Positions 14,251 to 21,178 of a stretch of DNA of 28,590 bases are shown one piece after another. A program made the translations under genes and the position numbers. The notes beneath the pieces were generated by a model. The model saw nothing but the letters and a program-made list of their open reading frames with translations. It had not been told where the DNA came from and did no database searches. Each line of letters starts with the position of its first letter. Positions within the stretch are counted from its first letter, which is position 1. This DNA is from DASUAS01 sp036502765. GTDB lineage: Bacteria > Actinomycetota > Acidimicrobiia > IMCC26256 > DASPTH01. Location of the stretch: positions 1 to 28,590 of the forward strand of contig DASXXX010000299.1 of NCBI GenBank assembly GCA_036502765.1, in the 5' to 3' direction.

Positions 14251-15672
14251 GTGACCACGACCGACGTCGACGCCGGCCGGGCGTCACCGGCAGGCACCGG
14301 CGACCGGGACACCCCCGGCGCCGGTGCCGCGTCGGGCCCGCCGCCCGAGCTGGTGAGGGGTCCCGGCGACGAGATCCGGCCGCCCAAGCCGCAGCGCGGC
14401 GGGAACCTGCTGCGCGCCTTCCTGTTCCTGCTCCCCGCTCTGTTGTTGCTCGGCGCGCTCGTCGTCTACCCGATCGTGTACTCAGTGGTCCGCAGCCTGT
14501 ACGGCCGCACCGGTTCGGACTTCGTCGGCGCCGACAACTACCAGCGCGCGTTCGAGTCGACGTCGACCCTGCGCGCGTTGCGCAACACCGCGATCTGGGT
14601 GGTCGTCGCGCCGACGCTGGCGACAGCCATCGGGCTGATCTTCGCGGTGCTGTCCGAGAGGGTGCGGTGGCAGACCGCGTTCAAGGTGGCGGTGTTCATG
14701 CCGATGGCGATCTCGTTCCTCGCCGCCGGCGTCATCTTCCGCTTCGTGTACGAGCAGGACCCGAGTCGCGGTGTGGCGAACGCCGTCGTGACGAGCGTCG
14801 AGGACGCGTTCCGACCGCCGGGCGAGTACCCGGGCGCACGTCCGTCAGACCCGTCGACACTCCGGGCCCGCGACGGCGGCTACCGCACGACCGCGGTGTT
14901 CCGACCAGGGGAAGTCGCGACCGTCGGCATGGTCGCGATCCGACCCGAGAACGTGCCCGCCGACGCGGTCCGCGCCCGTGAGCCGTCGGCGTCGCCGGCA
15001 CGCGCCATCCGCGGCGTCGTGTGGCTCGACTTCACCCGCGGCGGGGGCGGGACGCGGGGCACCGTCGATCCCACCGAGGACGGCCTCCCCGGCATGCACG
15101 TACAGGCCGTCCGCGGCGGTGAGACCGTCGCCGACGCCACCAGCGACCCCAACGGAACCTTCACCCTCACCGACCTGTCCCCCGGCGAGTACCGCCTCGC
15201 GCTGGCGTCGGACAACTTCCGCGCGTCGGCCACCGGCGTGAGCTGGCTGGGCCCGTCGCTGGTGACGCCGTCGATCATCGCGTCGTACCTCTGGATCTGG
15301 ATCGGCTTCGCCATGATCGTGATCGGCGCCGGTCTCGCCGCCATTCCCCGTGAGGTGCTGGAAGCGGCGCGCATGGACGGCGCCAACGAGAGGCAGGTGT
15401 TCCGTCGCGTCACCGCGCCGCTCCTCAGACCGGTGCTGATGGTCGTGCTGATCACCTTGATGATCAACGTGTTGAAGGTGTTCGACCTCGTGTTCGTGAT
15501 CGCGCCGCCGTCGGTGCAGGACGACGCGAACGTGATCGCGCTCGAGATGTGGCGCGTCTCCTTCGGCGGCGCACACGACCAAGGTCTCGGCAGCGCGCTC
15601 TCGATCATCCTCTTCGTGCTGGTCGTCCCGGCCATGCTCTTCAACATCCGCCGAATGAAGGTGGAGCGATGA
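14251..15672 (+). CDS. ABC sugar permease (MalF type) with large inserted extracytoplasmic domain
   Basis: A 473-residue membrane subunit, against about 290-320 in most actinobacterial homologues. Helices are near 54-78, 112-134, 143-167, 340-363, 394-417 and 447-465. The EAA coupling loop is VLEAARMDGANERQVFRRV (369-387). Between helices 3 and 4 lies an insert of about 170 residues (168-338). Its second half (253-322) looks like an SdrB/Cna-B-type beta-sandwich: IRGVVWLDF, EDGLPGMHVQAV, SDPNGTFTLTDLSPGEYRL. The first half (about 185-245) is also strand-rich. E. coli MalF has its P2 domain at the same position, and that domain contacts the binding protein. The N-terminal 50 residues are a disordered Pro/Gly-rich cytoplasmic tail. 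The start is GTG 13 bp after the binding-protein gene, and the stop overlaps the next gene by ATGA. Confidence 0.92.
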   Translation: MTTTDVDAGRASPAGTGDRDTPGAGAASGPPPELVRGPGDEIRPPKPQRGGNLLRAFLFLLPALLLLGALVVYPIVYSVVRSLYGRTGSDFVGADNYQRAFESTSTLRALRNTAIWVVVAPTLATAIGLIFAVLSERVRWQTAFKVAVFMPMAISFLAAGVIFRFVYEQDPSRGVANAVVTSVEDAFRPPGEYPGARPSDPSTLRARDGGYRTTAVFRPGEVATVGMVAIRPENVPADAVRAREPSASPARAIRGVVWLDFTRGGGGTRGTVDPTEDGLPGMHVQAVRGGETVADATSDPNGTFTLTDLSPGEYRLALASDNFRASATGVSWLGPSLVTPSIIASYLWIWIGFAMIVIGAGLAAIPREVLEAARMDGANERQVFRRVTAPLLRPVLMVVLITLMINVLKVFDLVFVIAPPSVQDDANVIALEMWRVSFGGAHDQGLGSALSIILFVLVVPAMLFNIRRMKVER

Positions 15673-16592
15673 CCGCGACGATCGAGCCCCCGCGCACGGA
15701 ACCCGGACCGGAGCCCCCGGACGAGCCGATCGTCGTGCCCAAGGAACCCGTGTCGCGTCGGTTCGGCCGAGCGGCGTCGCACGGACCGCTGAACCTGTTG
15801 CTGCTCGTGATCGCACTGGTGTGGCTGTTGCCCACGTTCGGGCTGCTCGCCGCGTCACTCAGGCCGGAGGTCGCCAACACGCAGTCGGGCTGGTGGACGA
15901 TCTTCGACCGCCTGTCGTCGGTGACCTTCGACAACTACCGGTCGATCCTCGACAACGACCTGATCGTGCACTCCTTCTGGAACACGGTGCTCATCACGTT
16001 GCCGGCAACCTTGTTGGTCGTGGGCGTGGCGTCGCTCGCGGCCTACGCATTCGCGTGGATCGACTTCCCCGGACGCGACTGGACGTTCGTGATCGTCGTC
16101 GCGCTGCTCGTGGTGCCGATCCAGGTCGCCCTGATCCCGGTGGCGTCGCTCTACGGCCGCGTCGGAATCTACGGCAGCATCCTCGGGGTGGTGCTCTTCC
16201 ACGTCGCCTTCGGCCTGCCGTTCGCGATCTTCCTGTTGCGCAACTTCTTCGCCGGCATCCCGCACGAGCTGTTGGAGGCAGCACGCATCGACGGCGCGTC
16301 TGAGCTCAAGGTGTTCCGCACCGTCGTCCTCCCCATCGGTCTGCCCGCCATCGCGTCGTTGGCGATCTTCCAGTTCCTCTGGGTGTGGAACGACCTGCTC
16401 GTCGGCCTCGTGTTCGCCGACACGTCGCATCAGCCGCTGACCGTCGCCATCCGCAGCCAGTTGCGTCAGTTCGGCACCAACTTCGACGTCATCGCGCCCG
16501 CCGCGTTCCTGTCGATGCTGGTGCCGCTGGTCGTCTTCTTCGCCTTCCAGCGCTACTTCGTGCAGGGCCTCCTCGCCGGCTCCGACCGCTGA
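15669..16592 (+). CDS. ABC sugar permease (MalG type)
   Basis: A 307-residue second permease of the CUT1 importer, of usual length. After a Pro/Glu-rich cytoplasmic tail (1-35) it has six helices, starting with NLLLLVIALVWLLPTFGLLA. The coupling EAA loop is LLEAARIDGASELKVFRTV. The end is PLVVFFAFQRYFVQGLLAGS, where the family signature QRYFVxGLxAGS(x)K is nearly complete. The ATG at 15669 overlaps the stop of the first permease (ATGA), so both are translated together in equal amounts. It is the last gene of the importer operon; the convergent beta-lactamase-like gene ends 23 bp away. No obvious terminator hairpin is visible in that gap. Confidence 0.94.
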   Translation: MTATIEPPRTEPGPEPPDEPIVVPKEPVSRRFGRAASHGPLNLLLLVIALVWLLPTFGLLAASLRPEVANTQSGWWTIFDRLSSVTFDNYRSILDNDLIVHSFWNTVLITLPATLLVVGVASLAAYAFAWIDFPGRDWTFVIVVALLVVPIQVALIPVASLYGRVGIYGSILGVVLFHVAFGLPFAIFLLRNFFAGIPHELLEAARIDGASELKVFRTVVLPIGLPAIASLAIFQFLWVWNDLLVGLVFADTSHQPLTVAIRSQLRQFGTNFDVIAPAAFLSMLVPLVVFFAFQRYFVQGLLAGSDR

Positions 16593-16615
16593 GCCGTCCG
16601 CGTGGAGCAGTCGGG

Positions 16616-17800
16616 TCAGACGTGGGTGATGTCGGCGCCGGCGGCTTCGTAGCTGGCGCGGATGAGGGCGCTCGAGCGCGGGTCGACGGAGATGCCGAGG
16701 CCCATCTTGCTCATCACGTACCCACCCGCAAGTCGGTGGTCGGGATCGGCGAAGCCGACCGATCCGCCCGCGCCGTAGTGCCCGAACGCGCCTGCGCCAC
16801 CCATCGGCGCGAACGGTGACGCAGACCAGAACCCGAGCGCGATCGTCGACTCGACCTCCAGACCCGGGAAAGAGAGCACCTGGTCGGCACCCGACGTCTG
16901 CAGCCGGCGCGCGGCGTCGATCTGCTTGCGCGTGAGCAGAGCCTCCGACGGTCCGTCATCGACACCACCGACGAGTCCCGCGTACATGCGCGCCAACGAC
17001 CGCGCGTTGGTGATGCCGTTGGCGGCGGGGATCTCGGCCTCGTGGAAGTCGCGCTCGTTGGCCGTGGAGCCGAGGTCGCCCTCGAAGGCGCCGTTGAGCG
17101 ACAGCGCGCGCACGATGAGCGCCTCCTCACCGAGCATGTCGACCAGGCTCACGCCGCCGCTGTCCATCGGGATCATGGGCGCGACCCGCGGCTCGTACTC
17201 CGCCGGCAGACCGATCCAGAACTCGAGGCCGTAGGGCTCCGCGATCTCCTCTTGGAAGAAGGTGCCCAGGCTGCGCCCGTCGATGCGCCGCACGATCTCG
17301 CCGACGAGGTAGCCGTACGTGAGCGCGTGGTACCCGTGCGCGACCCCCGGCTCCCACAGCGGCAGTTGCACCTCGAGCGCGCGGATCACGGGATCCCACG
17401 CCAACGCCTCCGCGCGCGTGAGCTTGGCGTCGACGGTGGGGAGACCCGCTTGGTGGGTGAGCAACCAGCGGACCGGGATGTCCTGCTTGCCCGCCTGACC
17501 GAACTCGGGCCAGTACTCGACGACCGGCGCGTCGACGTCGAGCACCCCGCGCTCGGCCAGCAGGTGCGCGCACACCGCGGTCGCGCCCTTGGTGGACGAG
17601 AACACGATCTGCAGCGTGTCGTCGTCGTAGGGCTCGCCGGTGTCGGCGCGCACACCACCCCAGACGTCGACGACCTTCGTGCCCTCGACGTAGAACGCGT
17701 AGCTCGCGCCCTCCTCGCCGTGCTCGACGAAGTTGTTGGCGAACGCGTCGCGCACAGGTTCGAATCCGGGTTCGACGAACCCACCGACCTCGACACTCAC
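16616..17800 (-). CDS. Beta-lactamase-fold serine hydrolase (EstB/LipL-like esterase)
   Basis: A 394-residue member of the class C beta-lactamase/esterase family. The nucleophile motif is SSTK (68-71: Ser68, Lys71), and Tyr157 in HGYHALTYG is the likely second-motif base. LLTHQAGLP (113-121) and a late HYGAGGSVGFADP (about residues 345-360), in place of KTG, are characteristic of carboxylesterases rather than antibiotic-degrading enzymes. There is no signal peptide, so it acts in the cytosol. The GTG at 17800 has AAGGAG at 5 bases. That ribosome site lies inside a seven-codon frame (17820-17797) bridging from the acyl-CoA dehydrogenase stop. It is the third gene of the VOC-dehydrogenase-hydrolase operon and may hydrolyse an ester in the same catabolic route. 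Confidence 0.9.
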   Translation of the reverse strand: MSVEVGGFVEPGFEPVRDAFANNFVEHGEEGASYAFYVEGTKVVDVWGGVRADTGEPYDDDTLQIVFSSTKGATAVCAHLLAERGVLDVDAPVVEYWPEFGQAGKQDIPVRWLLTHQAGLPTVDAKLTRAEALAWDPVIRALEVQLPLWEPGVAHGYHALTYGYLVGEIVRRIDGRSLGTFFQEEIAEPYGLEFWIGLPAEYEPRVAPMIPMDSGGVSLVDMLGEEALIVRALSLNGAFEGDLGSTANERDFHEAEIPAANGITNARSLARMYAGLVGGVDDGPSEALLTRKQIDAARRLQTSGADQVLSFPGLEVESTIALGFWSASPFAPMGGAGAFGHYGAGGSVGFADPDHRLAGGYVMSKMGLGISVDPRSSALIRASYEAAGADITHV

Positions 17801-17816
17801 TTGGGCTCCTTCGACG

Positions 17817-18992
17817 TCATTTCGCTTCCTTCGGAAGTCCCAGCACTCGCTCGCCCAGCACGTTGCGCTGGATCTCGTTCGACCCGCCGTAGATCGTGTC
17901 GGAGCGGCTGAACAGGAACAGCTTCTGCTCCAACGTCAGTTCGTACGGCAAGGATTCGCCGATCAACCCGTCGGGCCCCATCACGTCGATCATCAGCTCG
18001 CCGAGGTCGCGGTGCCACGTGCCCCAGAACAGCTTCGAGATCGACGCCTCGGGCCCGGGCACGCCCTTCGCGGCCATGCTGCGCATTGCGTTCCACTTCA
18101 TGAGCCGCAGCCCGATCCAGGCGTCGACCAACCGCGCCCGCAGCACGGGATCGGCGCCGCGACCGTGCGCGCTGGCGAGCTCGAACACGTGGTCGAGCTC
18201 GCGCTCGAACCCCACCTGCTGCGCGAGCGTCGACACACCGCGCTCGAAGCCGAGCAGGCCCATGGCGATGCGCCAGCCGTCGTCGACGTCACCGACGACG
18301 AGCGACGCCTCGGTACGCGCGTCGTCGAAGAACACCTCGTTGAACTCGCCGCCACCGGTGGGCTGCACGATCGGGCGTACCTCGACGCCGGGTTGGTCCA
18401 TGGGGACGAGCAGGAACGACAAGCCCTTGTGGCGCGACGACTCGGGATCGGTGCGCGCCACCACGAAGCACCAGTGCGACACGTGCGCGAGCGACGTCCA
18501 CACCTTCTGTCCGTTGACGACCCACTCGTCACCGTCGCGTTGCGCGCGCGTCGCGACGTTGGCGAGGTCGGACCCGGCATTGGGTTCGCTGTACCCCTGA
18601 CACCACCGTTCGTCACCCCGCAGGATGCCGGGGAGGAAGCGCTTCTGCTGCTCGGGTGTGCCGTACGCGATCAGCGTGGGCGCGAGCAGGTTCTCGCCCA
18701 TGTGGTTGACGCGCGCAGGAGCCTCCGCGCGGGCGTACTCCTCGGCCCAGATGATCTGCTGGTCGAGCGACGCGCCGCGACCGCCTGACTCCACCGGCCA
18801 ACCGAGCCCGATGAACCCGGCCTTGCCGAGCTCGTGCTCCCACGCGACGCGCACGTCGAAACCGACGTCCTCGTCGCCGGGACCGCCGCGCCCCTTCAGC
18901 GCCGCGTACTCGCCGACGACGTGGTCGGCGAGCCAGTGCGCGACGTCACGCCGGAAGCGCGCGTCGTCGTCGGTGAGCTCGACGTCGGCCAT
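17817..18992 (-). CDS. Acyl-CoA dehydrogenase (FadE-type)
   Basis: A 391-residue FAD enzyme of normal length that introduces a double bond in an acyl-CoA. It has the mid-domain FAD segment CQGYSEPNAGSDLAN and the beta-domain stretch WVVNGQKVWTSLAHVSHWCF. The C-terminal pattern SDTIYGGSNEIQRN closes with VLGERVLGLPKE. At the place of the catalytic Glu of medium-chain dehydrogenase (YEG) this protein has a Gly (YGGSNE). The base must therefore come from elsewhere, as in isovaleryl- and long-chain dehydrogenases, possibly from the helix with GFERG. Actinobacterial relatives act on steroid side chains or branched acids, so the substrate is left open. The ATG at 18992 lies 18 bp after the VOC gene, within a duplicated 13-bp sequence. 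Confidence 0.9.
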   Translation of the reverse strand: MADVELTDDDARFRRDVAHWLADHVVGEYAALKGRGGPGDEDVGFDVRVAWEHELGKAGFIGLGWPVESGGRGASLDQQIIWAEEYARAEAPARVNHMGENLLAPTLIAYGTPEQQKRFLPGILRGDERWCQGYSEPNAGSDLANVATRAQRDGDEWVVNGQKVWTSLAHVSHWCFVVARTDPESSRHKGLSFLLVPMDQPGVEVRPIVQPTGGGEFNEVFFDDARTEASLVVGDVDDGWRIAMGLLGFERGVSTLAQQVGFERELDHVFELASAHGRGADPVLRARLVDAWIGLRLMKWNAMRSMAAKGVPGPEASISKLFWGTWHRDLGELMIDVMGPDGLIGESLPYELTLEQKLFLFSRSDTIYGGSNEIQRNVLGERVLGLPKEAK

Positions 18993-19015
18993 GCGTCAGG
19001 TAGCCATGCGTCAGG
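18988..19015 (-). repeat. 13-bp direct repeat at gene junction
   Basis: GCCATGCGTCAGG is found at 18988-19000 and again at 19003-19015, a 15-bp unit. On the minus strand the first copy read contains the VOC stop and an ATG that runs into TGA after three codons. The second contains the true dehydrogenase ATG. A small tandem duplication of the stop-start junction explains this. Confidence 0.7.
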
Positions 19016-19256
19016 AAGGCGACATTCCGGAGGGAAGCGCCATGAGCTCGACCCGCACACCGTCGGGATCGGCGAGGAACAGGAGGTCGATCCGCGGACG
19101 CACCGCCGACGGCGTGCCGTCGACGCCGGGTGCCGCGTCGCTGTCGAGCTCGAAGCCCTCGGCCTCGTCGAAGCCGAGCCCGTCGCAGAAGAACCGGAGC
19201 GACCGCTCGAGATCACGCACGCACAGGCCCACGTGCGACGGCCGGTAGTCGCCCAT
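19011..19256 (-). CDS. Very short VOC/glyoxalase-like protein, probably internally truncated
   Basis: An 81-residue product. It starts like a normal glyoxalase-fold protein (HVGLCVRDLERSLRFFCDGLGFDEAEGFELD) and ends like the last strand of one (RIDLLFLADPDGVRVELMALP). Typical members have about 120-140 residues, so the central part (end of module one and start of module two) seems to be missing. The sequence between, SDAAPGVDGTPSAVRP, is linker-like. The ATG at 19256 has GGAGG at 8 bases, so it is still translated. It heads the operon with the acyl-CoA dehydrogenase and the hydrolase. Either it folds as a domain-swapped dimer of short modules or it is a decaying remnant. A metal site would need His near residue 8 and Glu near 72; both are present. 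Confidence 0.7.
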   Translation of the reverse strand: MGDYRPSHVGLCVRDLERSLRFFCDGLGFDEAEGFELDSDAAPGVDGTPSAVRPRIDLLFLADPDGVRVELMALPSGMSPS

Positions 19257-19279
19257 TTGCCTGCCTCCCTCGAGCGTTC

Positions 19280-19301
19280 GACGGACCTGACGGTCCGTCA
19301 G
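19280..19301. promoter_or_regulatory. Operator-like palindromes in divergent gap
   Basis: Two overlapping inverted repeats are present: GACGGACC-TGAC-GGTCCGTC (19280-19299) and CTGACGG-T-CCGTCAG (19287-19301). The second is typical of TetR-family operators in actinobacteria. It lies between the VOC operon (minus) and the barrel-protein gene (plus). No TetR gene lies beside it, so the regulator would be encoded elsewhere. Confidence 0.6.
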
Positions 19302-19315
19302 AAACAAGCTAGCTT
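19287..19315 (+). promoter_or_regulatory. Probable promoter of the 19352 gene, overlapping the operator
   Basis: CTGACG (19287-19292) and TAGCTT (19310-19315) are 17 bp apart. Because AAGCTAGCTT (19306-19315) is itself a palindrome, the same bases give a TAGCTT -10 on the minus strand for the VOC operon. Its transcript would start inside the operator. Confidence 0.45.
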
Positions 19316-19351
19316 CGCCTCGCCCCGACCGCGACCGTCAGGAGATCCGCG

Positions 19352-20161
19352 ATGGCCATCCCCGGCATGGAGGACTACCCGATCAAGCTCGGGACGCTGC
19401 TCTTCACCATGGTCGAACCCGAGAAGGGTCGCGAGGTCGAGTACAACCGCTGGTACGAGCACGACCACTTCTACTCGGGGTGCATGGTCGGCAAGTGGAA
19501 CTTCGCCGGCAACCGCTACGTCGCCACCCGTCGTCTGAAGGCGCTGCGGTATCCCGAGCAGACCGACATGACCCCCGACCCTTCCACCGGGTCGTACCTC
19601 GCGGTGTACTGGGTGCTCGAAGGCCACCACGACGAGTGGAACCAGTGGTCGATCGAGCAGGTCACCTGGCTGCACGCGAACGGCCGCATGTTCGAGGCGC
19701 GCACCCACATCCACACGTTGCTCTACGAGAAGCGGTGGGCCCACCGCGCGCTGGACGACAGCTGCACCATCGAGCTCGCGCTCGACCACCACTTCCCCGG
19801 TCTCGTCGTCGTCGCCGGTGACGTTCAGGACGGCCACACGCACGACGAGGTCGACGCGTGGTTCCGCGACACGTACCTCCCCCACGCGTGCGCGCAGTCG
19901 TGGGGCCCCGAGGTGGTGCTCGATGCGACCACCTTGCCGTTGCTCGACGACCGGCCCGCCGACGTGCCCGCACCCGCGGCCGGTCCCAACCGGTTCCTGC
20001 AGCTGCACTTCCTCGACCACGATCCCGAAGCGGGTTGGGCCGACGGCTACGCGAAGATCGGCCAGGCGATCGACGACAGCGGACTCGCGTCGCACGTGTG
20101 GACGGGCGCGTTCATCCCGACCGACTTCGGCACCGACAAGTACACCGACGAGCTCTGGTAG
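19352..20161 (+). CDS. Tandem dimeric alpha/beta-barrel protein (EthD-like), unknown function
   Basis: A 269-residue soluble protein. The N-terminal half has the strand LGTLLFTMVEP and the helix EVEYNRWYEHDHFYSG (28-42), then NRYVATRRLKAL. The C-terminal half repeats the theme with LVVVAGDV, a helix EVDAWFRDTYLPHAC (166-180) and EVVLDATTLP. Both helices resemble YNDWYNNTHLP in the small protein at 522-845. It therefore appears to be a fused pair of ferredoxin-like barrels that would form an internal pseudo-dimer. AGGAG lies about 7 bases before the ATG. It is divergent from an acyl-CoA catabolic operon across a shared operator. A role as a binding or tautomerase-like protein in the same pathway is inference. 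Confidence 0.75.
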   Translation: MAIPGMEDYPIKLGTLLFTMVEPEKGREVEYNRWYEHDHFYSGCMVGKWNFAGNRYVATRRLKALRYPEQTDMTPDPSTGSYLAVYWVLEGHHDEWNQWSIEQVTWLHANGRMFEARTHIHTLLYEKRWAHRALDDSCTIELALDHHFPGLVVVAGDVQDGHTHDEVDAWFRDTYLPHACAQSWGPEVVLDATTLPLLDDRPADVPAPAAGPNRFLQLHFLDHDPEAGWADGYAKIGQAIDDSGLASHVWTGAFIPTDFGTDKYTDELW

Positions 20162-20199
20162 CTCCCTTTCGCCCTCGCTCGCTCCCGCTCGGCCCGTCC

Positions 20200-20712
20200 T
20201 CAGTCGAGGATCACGATCCGGTGCTGAGTCACACGACCGTCGACGAGATCGAGCACACCGAACGACGCGTGCGCTTGCATGCGACGTTGCGTGGGTGAGC
20301 CGGGGTTGAACAACCGCTGACCGTCGACGCCCTCGTCGTCGACCGGCGCGTGGCTGTGCCCGAAGAGCACGATGGCGCAGTCGGGGAACAGGCGACGGAC
20401 GCGCGCGGCCCGACCCTTGGTCGTGCCGGAGTCGTGCACCATGCCGACCCGCACGCCCGCGAGCTCGACCAGCAGCCGTTCGGGCAGCGCGCCGCGCAGC
20501 GCCACGTCGTTGTTGCCGAGCACGGCGTGCACCGGTGCGAACGTCGCCAGCTCGTCGAGCAAGCCGTGCTCGACGACGTCACCGCAGTGCAGCACGACGT
20601 CGGCGTCACGCAAGGAGGTGTACACCGGATCCGGGAGCCGGCGCGCACCGTCGTCACGGAGATGGGTGTCGGAGAGGACGACCGCGCGCACGTCGCCAGT
20701 GAACCACGTCAC
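20200..20712 (-). CDS. YfcE/MJ0936-type metallophosphoesterase
   Basis: A 170-residue calcineurin-fold phosphodiesterase of the small YfcE/MJ0936 class. All metal-binding blocks are visible: VVLSDTHL (Asp15, His17), CGDVV (Asp45), LGNND (Asn67-Asp69), MVHDSG (His93) and LFGHSHAP (His119, His121), followed by FNPGSP. Family members hydrolyse model phosphodiesters with Mn or Ni; the physiological substrate is unknown. The start is taken as GTG 20712. An alternative GTG 21 bases downstream would still keep the first motif, and no clear ribosome site favours either. It converges with the barrel-protein gene, 38 bp apart, with no palindrome of the TTTGGCGT type. Confidence 0.88.
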   Translation of the reverse strand: MTWFTGDVRAVVLSDTHLRDDGARRLPDPVYTSLRDADVVLHCGDVVEHGLLDELATFAPVHAVLGNNDVALRGALPERLLVELAGVRVGMVHDSGTTKGRAARVRRLFPDCAIVLFGHSHAPVDDEGVDGQRLFNPGSPTQRRMQAHASFGVLDLVDGRVTQHRIVILD

Positions 20713-20798
20713 GTTCGAAAGTGAGGCGGACGAAGGTGTTCACCGGCTCGTCACGAATTGGCCTCAAAGGATTCGGCTCCAGCGCCGATACTGGAGAG

Positions 20799-20972
20799 AT
20801 GGCAGACCAGCGGGAGCGCACTTCCAAGGGGAAGACGTGCGACGAGGTCCGTTCGACGCGCCTGCACTACCGGCTCCGCTGCCTCCTCTCTCCGGGCCAC
20901 GACGGTGACCACCGTTGGACCCCGGAACTGGTGCCGGCGGAGGCCGAGGGCGACGCCGTCCGCGCCGGCTGA
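20799..20972 (+). CDS. Small Cys/His-containing hypothetical protein
   Basis: A 57-residue hydrophilic product with KTCDEVRSTRLHYRLRCLLSPGHDGDHRW-type content: two cysteines and the pattern C-x4-GHxGxHxW (RCLLSPGHDGDHRW). Such C..P.GH.G.H segments recur in small actinobacterial proteins and may bind zinc. The ATG at 20799 has GGAGAG just before it, and a GATACT box (20787-20792) ends 6 bases upstream, which suits a leaderless or very short leader. A GTG at 20721 would add 26 residues but has no support. It is isolated between the phosphoesterase (divergent) and the PepSY-like gene (convergent). Function unknown. Confidence 0.5.
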   Translation: MADQRERTSKGKTCDEVRSTRLHYRLRCLLSPGHDGDHRWTPELVPAEAEGDAVRAG

Positions 20973-21107
20973 CCGCACCTGCAGCCCGCAACCGGACCCA
21001 CGGGTCATCACGCGAACCACGGCGCCGTCTGACCCGACGTCGTCGTTGCTGCGTCGCCGCGCGGTCCGCGCTCGGCGTGGGCATCGTTCCTCCTCGAGGT
21101 CGACGAG

Positions 21108-21158
21108 GCATCGCCGACGCGGTCCGTCCTGCGCGATGGACGTACGCGCCGGCGATGC
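21108..21158. terminator. Candidate two-tier hairpin terminator
   Basis: GCATCGCCG (21108-21116) pairs with CGGCGATGC (21150-21158), and inside them CGTCC (21125-21129) pairs with GGACG (21138-21142). It lies 20 bp past the stop of the PepSY-like gene in the 206-bp convergent gap 20973-21178. No T-tract follows, so termination is uncertain. I see nothing else in that gap. Confidence 0.35.
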
Positions 21159-21178
21159 CGTCGACGTTCAGGGGCGAA

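Noticed and set aside
14845..15858. A 337-codon minus-strand frame opposite the permease insert
   Set aside because: I considered whether the insert was really a separate gene on the other strand. The plus-strand frame is continuous, links helices 3 and 4 and has a recognisable beta-sandwich pattern; the minus frame has none.
16593..16615. A terminator between the ABC operon and the hydrolase gene
   Set aside because: The 23-bp gap holds no stable inverted repeat.
16616..17800. A beta-lactam resistance gene
   Set aside because: SxxK is present but there is no signal peptide and no KTG. The sequence pattern is that of cytosolic esterases.
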